Shown: positions 1 to 8,064, counted from the first letter of the stretch. The stretch is 64,000 nt of DNA from Lachnospiraceae bacterium (GCA_022767285.1 JALENY010000006.1:1-64000), one strand, 5' to 3'. Notes: generated by a model not told the origin, from the sequence alone. Numbers and translations: made by a program.

Positions 1-24
1 TTGGTTCGAGCCCAACTCGGGGAG
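1..24 (+). tRNA. tRNA 3' end (partial, probably tRNA-Asn)
   Basis: The window opens inside a tRNA. A T-arm (TTGG, loop TTCGAGC, CCAAC) is followed by a 7-nt acceptor strand TCGGGGA and a discriminator G; CCA is not encoded. The 5' half, including the anticodon, is outside the window. The implied 5' acceptor TCCCCGA with G73 fits clostridial tRNA-Asn best, but the identity is inference. Confidence 0.65.
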
Positions 25-32
25 CTTAAGAG

Positions 33-60
33 ACCTGCAGAGAATACTGCAGGTTTTTTT
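33..60 (+). terminator. Intrinsic terminator of the tRNA unit
   Basis: The stem ACCTGCAG/CTGCAGGT around a 6-nt loop is followed by a run of T, directly downstream of the tRNA end. Confidence 0.85.
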
Positions 61-134
61 GCAGTATAAAAGCCTGCTGCAATACCCGGGGCCGCAGGGA
101 CATGCAGAAAGTGGAAAAACATGTAGGAAGTGAA

Positions 135-198
135 ATAAAAAAGAATCCTGCCCTGCAGATGAGCGTACATTGCATCTGCAGGACAGGATCCTCTTTTT
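135..198. terminator. Bidirectional terminator
   Basis: A 17-bp inverted repeat (145-161 with 173-189, one mismatch) has A-runs on its left (137-142) and T-runs on its right (194-198). It can therefore stop the minus-strand IclR gene ending at 204 and any plus-strand read-through. Confidence 0.8.
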
Positions 199-203
199 CT
201 CAT

Positions 204-965
204 TTAGAACAAATATTCCTGCTGTATTTTATTTTTGGTCTGCAAGATAAGTTCCGTCAGCTGCAGAATCCTTTCATCACTCATACGATCTTTCGGTGCG
301 GAGACACTGATTGCATAGGTGGATTTTCCGCTTAAGTTTTTTAAAGATACAGCAACACACCTCACACCGATCTCGTTTTCTTCGTTATCCAACGCGTAGC
401 CGTTTCGGCGTATTTGCTCAATTGTTTCCCGAAAAACCTGATAGTCTGTAATTGTATAATCCGTAAGTTTTCGAATCTTGCTGTTCTTCCAGATCAGATC
501 AATTTTCTCGTCCGGCATATCTGCCAGCATGGCTTTCCCTACTCCGGAACAATAGAGAGGAATCATTTTTCCGACCATTGACACCAGCCTAACCGTGTTT
601 CGGGTAGCTTCCACTTTATCAATGTATACAGCCTCTGTTTCAATCAGCTGCACTAGATGTACGATTTCTCCGGTTTGCTCCGCCAGCTCGTGGAGATATG
701 GTCGAGCAATATCAATCATAGTATTTTGGGAAAGAATCTGATTGGAAATGCTGCAGATCTTAAAGGTAAGGCTGTATTTCAGCGTATCTGGATCCTGCTT
801 AACGTAATCCATACAGATCAGCGAGTTTAGGATTCGATGTACGGTTGTCTTATTTAAAGATAATTCTTTACTTAGATCCAGAAGCCCGATCGGACCGTTC
901 TGGGCCATGCACTCGATGGTTCGAAAGATTCGCTCCGACACCTGAATTGGGTTTTTTTCTTCCAT
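204..965 (-). CDS. IclR-family transcriptional regulator (KdgR-like)
   Basis: This 253-aa protein has the two-part IclR layout. An N-terminal winged helix (about residues 8-75, with helix-turn-helix LSKELSLNKTTVHRILNSL) is joined to an IclR effector-binding domain (about 80-250, including YCSGVGKAMLA). The start has a good RBS (AGGAG, 9 nt upstream). The gene is divergent from kdgA, with about 295 bp of shared regulatory DNA that holds an inverted repeat just past the kdgA promoter. IclR members often sense sugar acids or 2-keto-3-deoxygluconate, so control of kdgA/kdgK is the natural inference. The family call is solid; the KDG-sensing role is not shown by the sequence. Confidence 0.9.
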   Translation of the reverse strand: MEEKNPIQVSERIFRTIECMAQNGPIGLLDLSKELSLNKTTVHRILNSLICMDYVKQDPDTLKYSLTFKICSISNQILSQNTMIDIARPYLHELAEQTGEIVHLVQLIETEAVYIDKVEATRNTVRLVSMVGKMIPLYCSGVGKAMLADMPDEKIDLIWKNSKIRKLTDYTITDYQVFRETIEQIRRNGYALDNEENEIGVRCVAVSLKNLSGKSTYAISVSAPKDRMSDERILQLTELILQTKNKIQQEYLF

Positions 966-990
966 GATCAGTTACTCCTGCATATTATGC

Positions 991-1018
991 TGCTTCCTGT
1001 GTATTGCTTCCTGTGTAT
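991..1018. repeat. Perfect 14-bp tandem repeat upstream of the IclR gene
   Basis: TGCTTCCTGTGTAT occurs twice head to tail (991-1004, 1005-1018), 26 nt upstream of the IclR start codon. It may be a regulator-binding direct repeat or a replication-slippage duplication. Confidence 0.8.
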
Positions 1019-1161
1019 AGTATCCATTCAAAAATCCGGCAGTTTATTATATCCACAGAAGGTATTGTAGCATGATTTGACAAGGAGGGCAAACAGAAAA
1101 ATGCTGTAATAGAATTTTAAGAATCGTATAAAAATAAAACGATAAAAGACAAAATAAATAC

Positions 1162-1189
1162 TTGACAATATATTGGATTAGAGTATAAT
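1162..1189 (+). promoter_or_regulatory. kdgA promoter
   Basis: TTGACA (1162-1167), a 16-bp spacer and TATAAT (1184-1189) lie 72 bp before the kdgA start. Both hexamers match the sigma-A consensus perfectly. Confidence 0.85.
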
Positions 1190-1202
1190 CACAGATAAAG
1201 GG

Positions 1203-1219
1203 ATTTCAAAATATGAAAT
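1203..1219. promoter_or_regulatory. Candidate IclR/KdgR operator
   Basis: The perfect inverted repeat ATTTCA-AAATA-TGAAAT begins 14 nt after the -10 box, so it covers the start of transcription, a repressor position. It resembles the TTTCA/TGAAA half-sites known for KdgR-type IclR proteins. Binding by the adjacent regulator is inferred. Confidence 0.6.
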
Positions 1220-1260
1220 AAGATTCCACGATACGGAACATAATAAAGGAGCGTAAGAAA

Positions 1261-1908
1261 ATGAGTAAAATGGATGCAATGATTGAATTGATTGAGAAAA
1301 CAGGCGTTGTTCCGGTAGTTGTTCTGGAAGATGCAAAAGATGCAGAACCGCTGGCAAAAGCACTTTGTGAAGGTGGACTGCCATGTGCCGAGGTAACATT
1401 CCGTACTGCAGCTGCTGCAGACTGTATCCGGATTATGTCGGAAAAATACCCTGAGATGTTGGTTGGAGCAGGGACTGTACTGACTACGGAACAGGTAGAC
1501 CGTGCAGTGGCAAACGGTGCAAAGTTTATTGTAAGTCCGGGCTTTGATCCGGAAATTGTGGACTACTGTCTGGAAAAAGATATTCCGGTATTCCCGGGTG
1601 TGATCACTCCTTCAGAGGTTGCACAGGCAGTAAAACGTGGTCTTAAGGTCGTAAAATTCTTCCCGGCTGAGCAGTTTGGCGGCGTTGCTACGATAAAAGC
1701 AATGGCAGCTCCCTATGTTGGACTTAAGTTTATGCCGACCGGTGGTGTGAATGCAAAGAATCTGGAAAGCTACCTTTCATTTAATAAGATCATTGCCTGT
1801 GGCGGCAGCTGGATGGTGAAAGGGGATCTGGTCAAGGCCGGAAAATTTGATGAAATCAAAGCGCTGACTGAGGAAGCAGTAAAACTGGTAGCAGATATCA
1901 GAAAATAA
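1261..1908 (+). CDS. kdgA: KDPG/KHG aldolase
   Basis: This is 2-dehydro-3-deoxyphosphogluconate / 4-hydroxy-2-oxoglutarate aldolase, a class I aldolase that cleaves KDPG to pyruvate and glyceraldehyde-3-phosphate. At 215 aa it has the usual length for a single TIM barrel. Visible motifs are the catalytic Glu in CAEVTFRT (E44), the glycine-rich VGAGTVL loop, the phosphate/pyruvate region SPGFDPEIV, and the Schiff-base lysine in VVKFFPAE (K132). RBS AAAGGAG precedes the ATG. It is the first gene after a strong promoter and candidate operator and is followed 122 bp later by kdgK, so the two probably form one transcription unit ending at the 3171-3216 terminator. Confidence 0.95.
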   Translation: MSKMDAMIELIEKTGVVPVVVLEDAKDAEPLAKALCEGGLPCAEVTFRTAAAADCIRIMSEKYPEMLVGAGTVLTTEQVDRAVANGAKFIVSPGFDPEIVDYCLEKDIPVFPGVITPSEVAQAVKRGLKVVKFFPAEQFGGVATIKAMAAPYVGLKFMPTGGVNAKNLESYLSFNKIIACGGSWMVKGDLVKAGKFDEIKALTEEAVKLVADIRK

Positions 1909-2030
1909 TCAGGGATCATTTACTCGTACTTGAATAAAATGTTTTTCATGAACCCGGAGAGTAATCGTTGAAATAGATAACTCTGCAAGAAAAATATTAC
2001 AATAATTTATATATATGAAGGAGACTAAAA

Positions 2031-3056
2031 ATGGCAAAGAGAGTTGTTACATTTGGAGAGATTATGCTGAGACTGGCACCGGAAGGATACTATCGTTTTG
2101 TTCAGGCTGAGAAATACGGTGCAACATATGGAGGAGGAGAAGCTAACGTGGCAGTTTCTCTGGCAAATTACGGATTTGATGCAGCGTTTGTTACAAAACT
2201 CCCGAAGCATGAGATTGGACAGGCCGGTGTAAATGCATTAAGAAGATTTGGTGTTAACACCTCGTATATTGCGCGCGGCGGTGACCGCGTAGGTATCTAT
2301 TTCCTGGAAAAAGGTGCTTCCCAGAGACCGTCCAAGGTAATATATGACCGCGCCGGTTCATCCATCTATACCGCTTCCAGAGAAGACTTTAACTGGAAAG
2401 AAATCTTTGATGGTGCAGAATGGTTCCATTTTACCGGTATTACACCGGCTCTCAACGATAACATTGCTGAGATCTGTCTGGAAGCTTGTAAGGCAGCAAA
2501 AGAGGCCGGAGTTACGATTTCCTGCGACTTAAACTACAGAAATAAACTGTGGAGCAAAGAAAAAGCGGGAGAAGTAATGGGAGAACTGTGCAAATATGTG
2601 GACGTATGTATCGCGAATGAGGAAGATGCTGCAGATGTATTTGGCATTCATGCAGCAAATACAGATGTATATGCCGGAGAAGTGAACCGAGAAGGCTACA
2701 AAGATGTTGCAAAGCAGCTGGCGGATCGTTTCGGATTCCGGAAAGTTGCCATTACGCTTCGGGAATCTCTTTCCGCAAACGACAATAACTGGTCTGCCAT
2801 GTTATACGACGGCAGCAGCTACTATTTCAGCAAAAAATATAAAATGCACATTGTTGACCGCGTAGGCGGTGGAGACAGTTTCGGCGGCGGCCTTATCGCA
2901 GCATGCTTGAATGGATATGATGCACAGACAACCATTGAGTTTGCTGTGGCTGCATCCTGCCTCAAACACTCTATTGAGGGCGACTTTAATATGGTATCCA
3001 TGGACGAAGTGTTAAAACTTGCCGGAGGTGATGGCTCCGGACGTGTCCAGAGATAA
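2031..3056 (+). CDS. kdgK: 2-dehydro-3-deoxygluconokinase (PfkB family)
   Basis: This PfkB-family sugar kinase of 341 aa phosphorylates KDG to KDPG, the substrate of the upstream aldolase. The N-terminal substrate region YGGGEANVAVSLANYG (about 33-48) and the C-terminal ATP/anion-hole signature DRVGGGDSFGGG (276-287, catalytic base D282) are intact. RBS AAGGAG lies upstream of the ATG. A 122-bp gap after kdgA contains no convincing terminator. The pairing with an aldolase and a nearby sugar-acid dehydratase supports KDG over fructose or ribose as substrate. Confidence 0.93.
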   Translation: MAKRVVTFGEIMLRLAPEGYYRFVQAEKYGATYGGGEANVAVSLANYGFDAAFVTKLPKHEIGQAGVNALRRFGVNTSYIARGGDRVGIYFLEKGASQRPSKVIYDRAGSSIYTASREDFNWKEIFDGAEWFHFTGITPALNDNIAEICLEACKAAKEAGVTISCDLNYRNKLWSKEKAGEVMGELCKYVDVCIANEEDAADVFGIHAANTDVYAGEVNREGYKDVAKQLADRFGFRKVAITLRESLSANDNNWSAMLYDGSSYYFSKKYKMHIVDRVGGGDSFGGGLIAACLNGYDAQTTIEFAVAASCLKHSIEGDFNMVSMDEVLKLAGGDGSGRVQR

Positions 3057-3170
3057 TACAAACCCATTTGCCATGGTTGACTGACAGGTGGGCGCAGATG
3101 AGCCCACTTGCCAGGAGCAAAGGAAATACAAATGTCTGTGAATTGCTGGAAGGTTTCGCAGAAATATGTT

Positions 3171-3216
3171 AAAATAGCTATAGTTTGCAGAAAAATGCAA
3201 ATTATAGCTATTTTTG
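3171..3216 (+). terminator. Terminator of kdgA-kdgK
   Basis: The 12-bp inverted repeat AAAATAGCTATA (3171-3182) / TATAGCTATTTT (3203-3214) encloses a smaller TTGC/GCAA stem and ends in T residues. Confidence 0.8.
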
Positions 3217-3342
3217 TTATACATAGCAAGTCTGTTCAATATTAAAGAATGTCTTGTCAGGATTGGCGGGTGTAATCGCCGCACAACAGTCAGGCCGGGA
3301 TGTAACAGCCCAAGTACATTTTTCATAAATTAAGGAGAAGGT

Positions 3343-4053
3343 ATGTATCAGTTTGAAAAGATGAATAAAAAATTGCTGGGATCCCAGGTGGAAGAAGAAC
3401 TGATGAATTATATACTGGAGGAGCCGATTGAAATTGGACAAAAAATACCAAATGAATTTGAATTGGCGGAAATGTTCGGAGTGGGGCGCAGCACCATTCG
3501 GGAGGCGGTTAAAAGTCTGGTATCTAAAGGCGTTCTGGAAGTAAGGAGAGGCTCCGGTACATTCGTGATCAGCACGAACTCCCTGGAAAATGATCCGTTG
3601 GGGCTGTCAAAGCTTCATGACAAATATAAACTGGCGCTGGAACTCTTTGAAGTACGCCTGATGCTGGAACCGGAAATTGCAGCTATGGCAGCTGAATATG
3701 CCACAGAAGAAGATCGGCAGCAGCTGGAACAATTGTGCAATGATGTGGAGAGAGTCTACCGGAACGGTAAAAATCACATATCGAAAGACATCGAATTTCA
3801 TACCTGCATCGCAAGATGCAGCAAAAACAGGGTAGTGGAAAATCTGATTCCGATCATTAATACGGCGGTGATGACTTTTGCAAATTTGACACACCGAACA
3901 CTGATGCAGGAAACGCTGGATACGCATCGTGCCATAACGGACGCTATTTTGAACCGGGATTCCATAGGTGCGCGGTGTGCTATGGTGATGCATCTGACCT
4001 ATAACCGTCAGGCCTTGGTGAGGCTTCTGAGAGAGAGACAGGAAAATAAGTAA
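3343..4053 (+). CDS. GntR-family (FadR/FCD subfamily) regulator
   Basis: The protein has 236 aa. A GntR winged helix (about 12-78, with LAEMFGVGRSTIREAVKSL) is followed by an FCD ligand-binding domain (about 95-230). The FCD metal ligands can be placed at D149, H153, H195 and H217. The start at 3343 follows AAGGAG; an in-frame ATG at 3361 is less well placed. Three copies of an ACATC-W-GATGT palindrome follow the gene, one directly after its stop and two flanking the promoter of the next operon. It probably controls the permease remnant and sugar-acid dehydratase downstream, and it belongs to the group that includes UxuR, LldR and LutR regulators. The inducer is unknown. Confidence 0.9.
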   Translation: MYQFEKMNKKLLGSQVEEELMNYILEEPIEIGQKIPNEFELAEMFGVGRSTIREAVKSLVSKGVLEVRRGSGTFVISTNSLENDPLGLSKLHDKYKLALELFEVRLMLEPEIAAMAAEYATEEDRQQLEQLCNDVERVYRNGKNHISKDIEFHTCIARCSKNRVVENLIPIINTAVMTFANLTHRTLMQETLDTHRAITDAILNRDSIGARCAMVMHLTYNRQALVRLLRERQENK

Positions 4054-4064
4054 ACATCAGATGT
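4054..4064. promoter_or_regulatory. GntR operator candidate 1
   Basis: The perfect palindrome ACATC-A-GATGT begins on the base after the regulator's stop codon. It is the best copy of a motif that occurs three times in 200 bp. Confidence 0.5.
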
Positions 4065-4114
4065 CTGCGACCTGCCTTCCGGAAACAGAATAAGGATATA
4101 TAGTGAAAATAGAC

Positions 4115-4153
4115 AAAAACAGGGTCGAATTCCTGAGGGAACCCCTGTTTTTT
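4115..4153 (+). terminator. Terminator after the GntR gene
   Basis: The stem AAAAACAGGG ... CCCTGTTTTT has an internal TTCC/GGAA stem and a trailing T-run. Confidence 0.85.
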
Positions 4154-4182
4154 CTGTGCAAAAAATAAAAAAGAAGCTATAA

Positions 4183-4193
4183 ACATCAGATGC
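4183..4193. promoter_or_regulatory. GntR operator candidate 2
   Basis: ACATC-A-GATGC lies immediately upstream of the -35 box of the dehydratase operon promoter. It carries one mismatch to the perfect palindrome at 4054. Confidence 0.55.
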
Positions 4194-4194
4194 A

Positions 4195-4223
4195 TTGACG
4201 AGAATACAACAAAAATATATAAT
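4195..4223 (+). promoter_or_regulatory. Promoter of the permease-remnant/dehydratase operon
   Basis: TTGACG (4195-4200), a 17-bp spacer and TATAAT (4218-4223). Confidence 0.8.
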
Positions 4224-4242
4224 AAAACCATCGAAACATAAG

Positions 4243-4253
4243 ACGTCTGATGT
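4243..4253. promoter_or_regulatory. GntR operator candidate 3
   Basis: ACGTC-T-GATGT lies about 20 bp past the -10 box, near the expected transcription start. Together with site 2 it brackets the promoter. Confidence 0.55.
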
Positions 4254-4313
4254 AAGAGAAAAACGAATCGAAAATTTTATTAACAAAAAATGAAGTGATA
4301 CGGAGGAGGTAGA

Positions 4314-4701
4314 TTGATTATTTTGATTCCTCTGGCATTTTCTCTGGCAAAAAGAACCGGCCGATCTTCTTTATTCTACGCAATTCCGCTGCTTGCAGGC
4401 CTGGCGGTTGGTCATGCATTTATTCCGCCCAAACCGGGGCCGGTTCTGGTAGCACTATGTTGAACGTAGAGCTCGGATGGGTTATTCTGGTCGGCATTGC
4501 CTGTGGTATTGTTTCTATGATCGTTGCAGGGTCTGTATGGGCGCAATCTGCGGGAAAAAATATATGATTCAGGTACCGGAGCATGTGGCAAATCAGGAGG
4601 ACATTGACGAGTCAAAACTTCCCAATTTCTGGACGATTATGGAAACCCTGGTAGGATGCGCCGGATTTGTCGTGGCACTTATTATTTCACTTTTTGCCTG
4701 A
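4314..4701 (+). pseudogene. gntP: Remnant of a GntP-family gluconate permease
   Basis: Three fragments in three frames match successive parts of GntP permeases. First, from TTG 4314 after a GGAGGAGG RBS, comes a segment like GntP from about residue 110 (ending HAFIPPKPGPVLVA) that stops at 4461. Second, from 4457, comes LNVELGWVILVGIACG, stopping at 4565. Third, from 4564, MIQVPEHVANQ is joined directly to the family's C-terminus (FWTIMETLVGCAGFVVALI). About 110 N-terminal and roughly 180 central residues are missing, and there are two frameshifts, one near an A-run. A full-length member has about 440 aa. The promoter, operators and downstream dehydratase remain intact, so the loss is specific to the transporter. 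Confidence 0.9.
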
Positions 4702-4741
4702 TTAACTTGATAAACAGCCAATATGGAAAGGAGAAAATGAT

Positions 4742-6493
4742 ATGACTTTGATTAGTCAGAAAATGCGTGAACTGGCTCCTGAACTGGATCCCCTTCGTAT
4801 CGGGACCGGCTGGAAACCGGAGGATCTATCAAAAACACAGGTTATGATTGAAAGCACTTTTGGCGACAGTCACCCGGGCAGCGGTCATCTGAATCTGCTT
4901 GTGGAAGAGGTTAAAAAAGGTGTTGAGGAAGCAGGAGGATTTGGGGCAAGATATTTTTGTACGGATATCTGCGATGGCGAGAGCCAGGGAACCGATGGAA
5001 TTAACTACAGTCTTGTAAGTCGCGAGATGATCGCCAATATGATTGAGATTCATGCAAATGCAACACCCTTTGACGCCGGAGTGTATCTCTCAAGCTGCGA
5101 CAAAGGACTGCCGGGAAATCTCATGGGAATGGCACGTGTGAATATACCGGCAATTGTCGTTCCGGGTGGCACTATGAATGCCGGACCGGATATGCTGACA
5201 CTGGAACAGCTGGGTATGTACAGCGCAAAATATCAGCGGGGCGAAATTGGTGAAGAAAAATTGAATTGGGCAAAATGCAATGCCTGCCCAAGCTGTGGAG
5301 CCTGCTCTTTTATCGGAACAGCATCTACCATGCAGATTATGGCAGAAGCACTGGGCCTTGCTCTTCCCGGAAGTGCATTGATGCCTGCCACCAGTCCGGA
5401 TCTGATGGCTTATGCCCACAAGGCGGGCCAGCTGGCTGTAAAGATCGCTTCCATGCCCAATATGCGACCCAGTGATATTGTGACGGAGAAGAGTTTTGAA
5501 AATGCGATCCTGATTCATGCAGCGGTATCGGGCAGCACAAATTGTCTGCTGCACCTTCCTGCGATTGCCCATGAGTACGGCATTGAGATTACGGGAGATA
5601 CATTCGATCGTCTCCATAGAAATGCAAGGTATCTGCTGGATGTACGGCCGGCAGGCAGGTGGCCGGCAGAGTGCTTCTACTACGCAGGCGGGGTGCCGGC
5701 GATTATGGAAGAAATACGCCCGTATCTTCATCTGGATGTGATGACTGTCACCGGAAAGACACTTGGAGAAAACCTGGATGAATTAAAAGCGAACGGTTTT
5801 TATGAACGATGCGGGAAATGGCTTCAGGACTTTAACCGGAGATATGGTGCTGCATTGACCAGAGAAGATATTATCCGGCCCTATGACAGCGCGATCGGAA
5901 CGAATGGAAGTATTGCTGTTTTAAGAGGCAATCTGGCTCCGGAAGGTGCAGTAATCAAGCATACTGCCTGCCCAAAGGAAATGTTCCGTGCGGTTTTGCG
6001 GGCAAGACCTTTTGACAGTGAGGAGGAATGCCTGGATGCGGTACTTCATCACAAGGTGGAAAAAGGCGATGCGGTCTTCATCCGTTATGAGGGCCCCAAG
6101 GGAAGCGGAATGCCGGAGATGTTTTATACTTCCGAGGCGATCAGCAGCGATAAAGAGCTTGGCCGCAGCATTGCCCTGATCACGGACGGACGTTTTTCAG
6201 GGGCTTCTACCGGTCCGGTTATCGGGCACTGCAGTCCCGAAGCTGCGGATGGAGGCCCTATTGCACTGGTTGAGGAAGGTGACCTCATTGAAATCGATGT
6301 GTTGGATCGCAGACTGAATATCATCGGCATTCAGGGTGTGGAAAAAACACCGGAGGAAATAGATGCGGTTCTGGCTGAACGTAAGAAAAAGTGGAAAAAG
6401 AGAAGCAGAAAATATAAAAAAGGTGTTCTGAGAATGTTCAGTGAACATGCTGTAAGCCCAATGAAAGGTGCTTATCTGGAGTACGAAGACTGA
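4742..6493 (+). CDS. IlvD/Edd-family sugar-acid dehydratase
   Basis: This 583-aa Fe-S dehydratase has the family signatures: SSCDKGLPGNLMG (cluster Cys C119), CPSCGACSFIGTASTMQ (C188) and TDGRFSGASTGPVIGHCSPE near the C-terminus. The position of the third cluster Cys found in [2Fe-2S] members is occupied by DSHPGSGH, with no Cys, so a [4Fe-4S]-type arrangement as in Edd is possible. True IlvD is less likely, because the gene sits with kdgK, kdgA and a gluconate-permease remnant and not with ilv genes. The probable reaction is dehydration of an aldonate (gluconate or galactonate) to 2-keto-3-deoxygluconate, which KdgK and KdgA then process. The substrate is inferred. RBS GGAGA precedes the ATG. 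Confidence 0.85.
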   Translation: MTLISQKMRELAPELDPLRIGTGWKPEDLSKTQVMIESTFGDSHPGSGHLNLLVEEVKKGVEEAGGFGARYFCTDICDGESQGTDGINYSLVSREMIANMIEIHANATPFDAGVYLSSCDKGLPGNLMGMARVNIPAIVVPGGTMNAGPDMLTLEQLGMYSAKYQRGEIGEEKLNWAKCNACPSCGACSFIGTASTMQIMAEALGLALPGSALMPATSPDLMAYAHKAGQLAVKIASMPNMRPSDIVTEKSFENAILIHAAVSGSTNCLLHLPAIAHEYGIEITGDTFDRLHRNARYLLDVRPAGRWPAECFYYAGGVPAIMEEIRPYLHLDVMTVTGKTLGENLDELKANGFYERCGKWLQDFNRRYGAALTREDIIRPYDSAIGTNGSIAVLRGNLAPEGAVIKHTACPKEMFRAVLRARPFDSEEECLDAVLHHKVEKGDAVFIRYEGPKGSGMPEMFYTSEAISSDKELGRSIALITDGRFSGASTGPVIGHCSPEAADGGPIALVEEGDLIEIDVLDRRLNIIGIQGVEKTPEEIDAVLAERKKKWKKRSRKYKKGVLRMFSEHAVSPMKGAYLEYED

Positions 6494-6514
6494 TAAACCA
6501 TGAAAAATTAGCAC

Positions 6515-6542
6515 TTGATATTTTGACATAATAAGATAAAAT
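6515..6542 (+). promoter_or_regulatory. Promoter of the antiporter leader
   Basis: TTGATA (6515-6520), 16 bp, TAAAAT (6537-6542). Transcription from here would give a leader of about 280 nt before the antiporter. Confidence 0.5.
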
Positions 6543-6548
6543 GGTTTC

Positions 6549-6823
6549 AGGCATATTGGTGTCGGTGTACGGATGACAGGTTGTTGTCTGTTCATCGACA
6601 CTAAACGGACATGTCTGCTGACGCAGACATCACCATAAATAAAAGTTGATTGCTTCGCATTACATGCTCCCGCAATCACAACCTGTATTCGCAATCCGGC
6701 CTACTTGCTCATACAGGTTAGCCCGTCCAATATCCATGTGCCTACGCATGCAAGCATGCTACACCACAGGGCTGCTGTCCGGGACTTTTATAGTAATATG
6801 CTGCAAAAACACAAAAAGGAGAG
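6549..6823 (+). other. Hairpin-rich 5' leader of unknown class
   Basis: The gene-free stretch contains at least five consecutive inverted repeats: 6559-6563 with 6597-6601 enclosing 6572-6579 with 6588-6596; ATGTCTGC/GCAGACAT (6611-6630, perfect); GATTGC/GCAATC (6648-6677); ACCTGTAT/ATACAGGT (6681-6718); and GCATGC/GCATGC (6746-6759). No known riboswitch signature was recognised and no coding sequence is evident. It may be a structured leader or a degenerate insertion. Confidence 0.5.
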
Positions 6824-6829
6824 ATGATT

Positions 6830-7777
6830 GTGGCATTCTTAGGGAATTGCTGTCTGTTAATTTTGGGTTTGATCATTCTGATCAAAGGTGCTGATATTTT
6901 CGTTGAAGGTGCTTCCGGTATTGCAAAAAAATTTCATATTCCACAGATTATCATCGGACTTACGATTGTTGCATTCGGCACCAGTGCGCCTGAAGCAGCG
7001 GTGAGTATTTCGGCGGGGATTAAGGGAACCAGCGGGATTGCTGTGGGAAATATTCTGGGAAGTAATATAATGAATATATTGCTGATCCTGGGAATTGCCT
7101 CCTGTATCACAGCACTGCAGGTACAGGAATCTACCAGAAAGTTTGAGATACCATTTATGCTTCTGGTTACAGTGGCGTTGTTGGGCATGGGTGTATTTCA
7201 AAAAGAACTGAATAAGATATCCGGTCTGATTCTCTGGGGGTTATTCATTTTGTTTTTTGTATATCTGATCCGTCAGGCAAAAAAAGGAAACACAGAAGAA
7301 GATGCTGCAGCGGCAAATATCGGATATAAAAAAGGGGCTGGAGTGCTGGCACTGATGACCCTTGCCGGTCTGGCTGCTATTGTATTAGGCAGCAATTTTA
7401 CAGTAGACGGCGCCAGCTATATTGCGAAAACTTTAGGAATGAGTGATCGTATTATCGGCCTTACCATTGTTGCATTCGGCACATCCCTTCCGGAGCTTCT
7501 GACCTCAGTTATGGCAGCGAAAAAGGGCAAGTGTGACATTGCGATCGGGAATATTGTGGGGAGCAACCTTTTCAATATCCTGTTTGTTTTAGGTACTACT
7601 TCATTGATTGTAGATATCCCCTTTGGCAGTGAATACCTGATTGATAACATAATAGCCATTGGCGCAGTTCTTCTTCTGATGGTCGGTATCCAGAGAAAGA
7701 AAGCACTGACCAGAACCGGAGGCATTGCCATGCTGGTGTCCTTTGTGGTTTATTATGCATATGTTATTATGAAGTGA
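6830..7777 (+). CDS. Calcium/sodium antiporter (CaCA family, YrbG-like)
   Basis: This integral membrane cation exchanger of about 315 aa has two homologous halves. Each half carries the family alpha repeat: AFGTSAPEAAVSISAG with GNILGSNIMNILLILG, and AFGTSLPELLTSVMAA with GNIVGSNLFNILFVLG. The conserved acidic residues of both repeats, needed for ion binding, are present. I prefer GTG 6830 (AGGAG 8 nt upstream) over ATG 6824, which sits only 2 nt after the RBS. It exchanges Ca2+ (or another cation) for Na+ or H+ across the cytoplasmic membrane. It stands alone behind a long structured leader. Confidence 0.9.
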   Translation: MAFLGNCCLLILGLIILIKGADIFVEGASGIAKKFHIPQIIIGLTIVAFGTSAPEAAVSISAGIKGTSGIAVGNILGSNIMNILLILGIASCITALQVQESTRKFEIPFMLLVTVALLGMGVFQKELNKISGLILWGLFILFFVYLIRQAKKGNTEEDAAAANIGYKKGAGVLALMTLAGLAAIVLGSNFTVDGASYIAKTLGMSDRIIGLTIVAFGTSLPELLTSVMAAKKGKCDIAIGNIVGSNLFNILFVLGTTSLIVDIPFGSEYLIDNIIAIGAVLLLMVGIQRKKALTRTGGIAMLVSFVVYYAYVIMK

Positions 7778-7898
7778 TGATGTCATCAAAAGCTTTAATG
7801 CGGTCAATGGCGGGATGATGAGATGAACCACGCTGAGATATTGTTTTTTATACAAAAAAGTGCAAAATATATGTATTGCTAAAAAAACAAAAAAGTGC

Positions 7899-7927
7899 TT
7901 GCATTCGGAATCGATATGTGGTATTAT
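7899..7927 (+). promoter_or_regulatory. Promoter of the tRNA-Glu/tRNA-Cys unit
   Basis: TTGCAT (7899-7904), 17 bp, TATTAT (7922-7927). The leader that follows holds two hairpins (about 7935-7955 and CTTGAGC/GCTCAAG at 7968-7986). Confidence 0.7.
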
Positions 7928-7992
7928 TAATTTCGTCGCTGAGATTAAGCGGCGAAGTTAATAGCACTTGAGCCAAGAGCTCAAGAAGTTAC

Positions 7993-8064
7993 GGCTCCTT
8001 GGTCAAGCGGTTAAGACATCGCCCTTTCACGGCGGTAACACGGGTTCGATTCCCGTAGGAGTCA
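7993..8064 (+). tRNA. tRNA-Glu (anticodon TTC)
   Basis: The full cloverleaf is readable. Acceptor GGCTCCT pairs with AGGAGTC (8057-8063), the anticodon loop CTTTCAC has TTC at 8026-8028, and the T-arm is ACGGG-TTCGATT-CCCGT. The discriminator is A and no CCA is encoded. Confidence 0.95.

Noticed and set aside
4742-6493. Assignment as dihydroxy-acid dehydratase of branched-chain amino acid synthesis
   Set aside because: No ilv neighbours are present, the first cluster Cys position is not Cys, and the context is KDG metabolism.
6549-6823. yybP-ykoY (Mn2+) riboswitch
   Set aside because: The diagnostic conserved loops could not be found despite the cation-transporter context.
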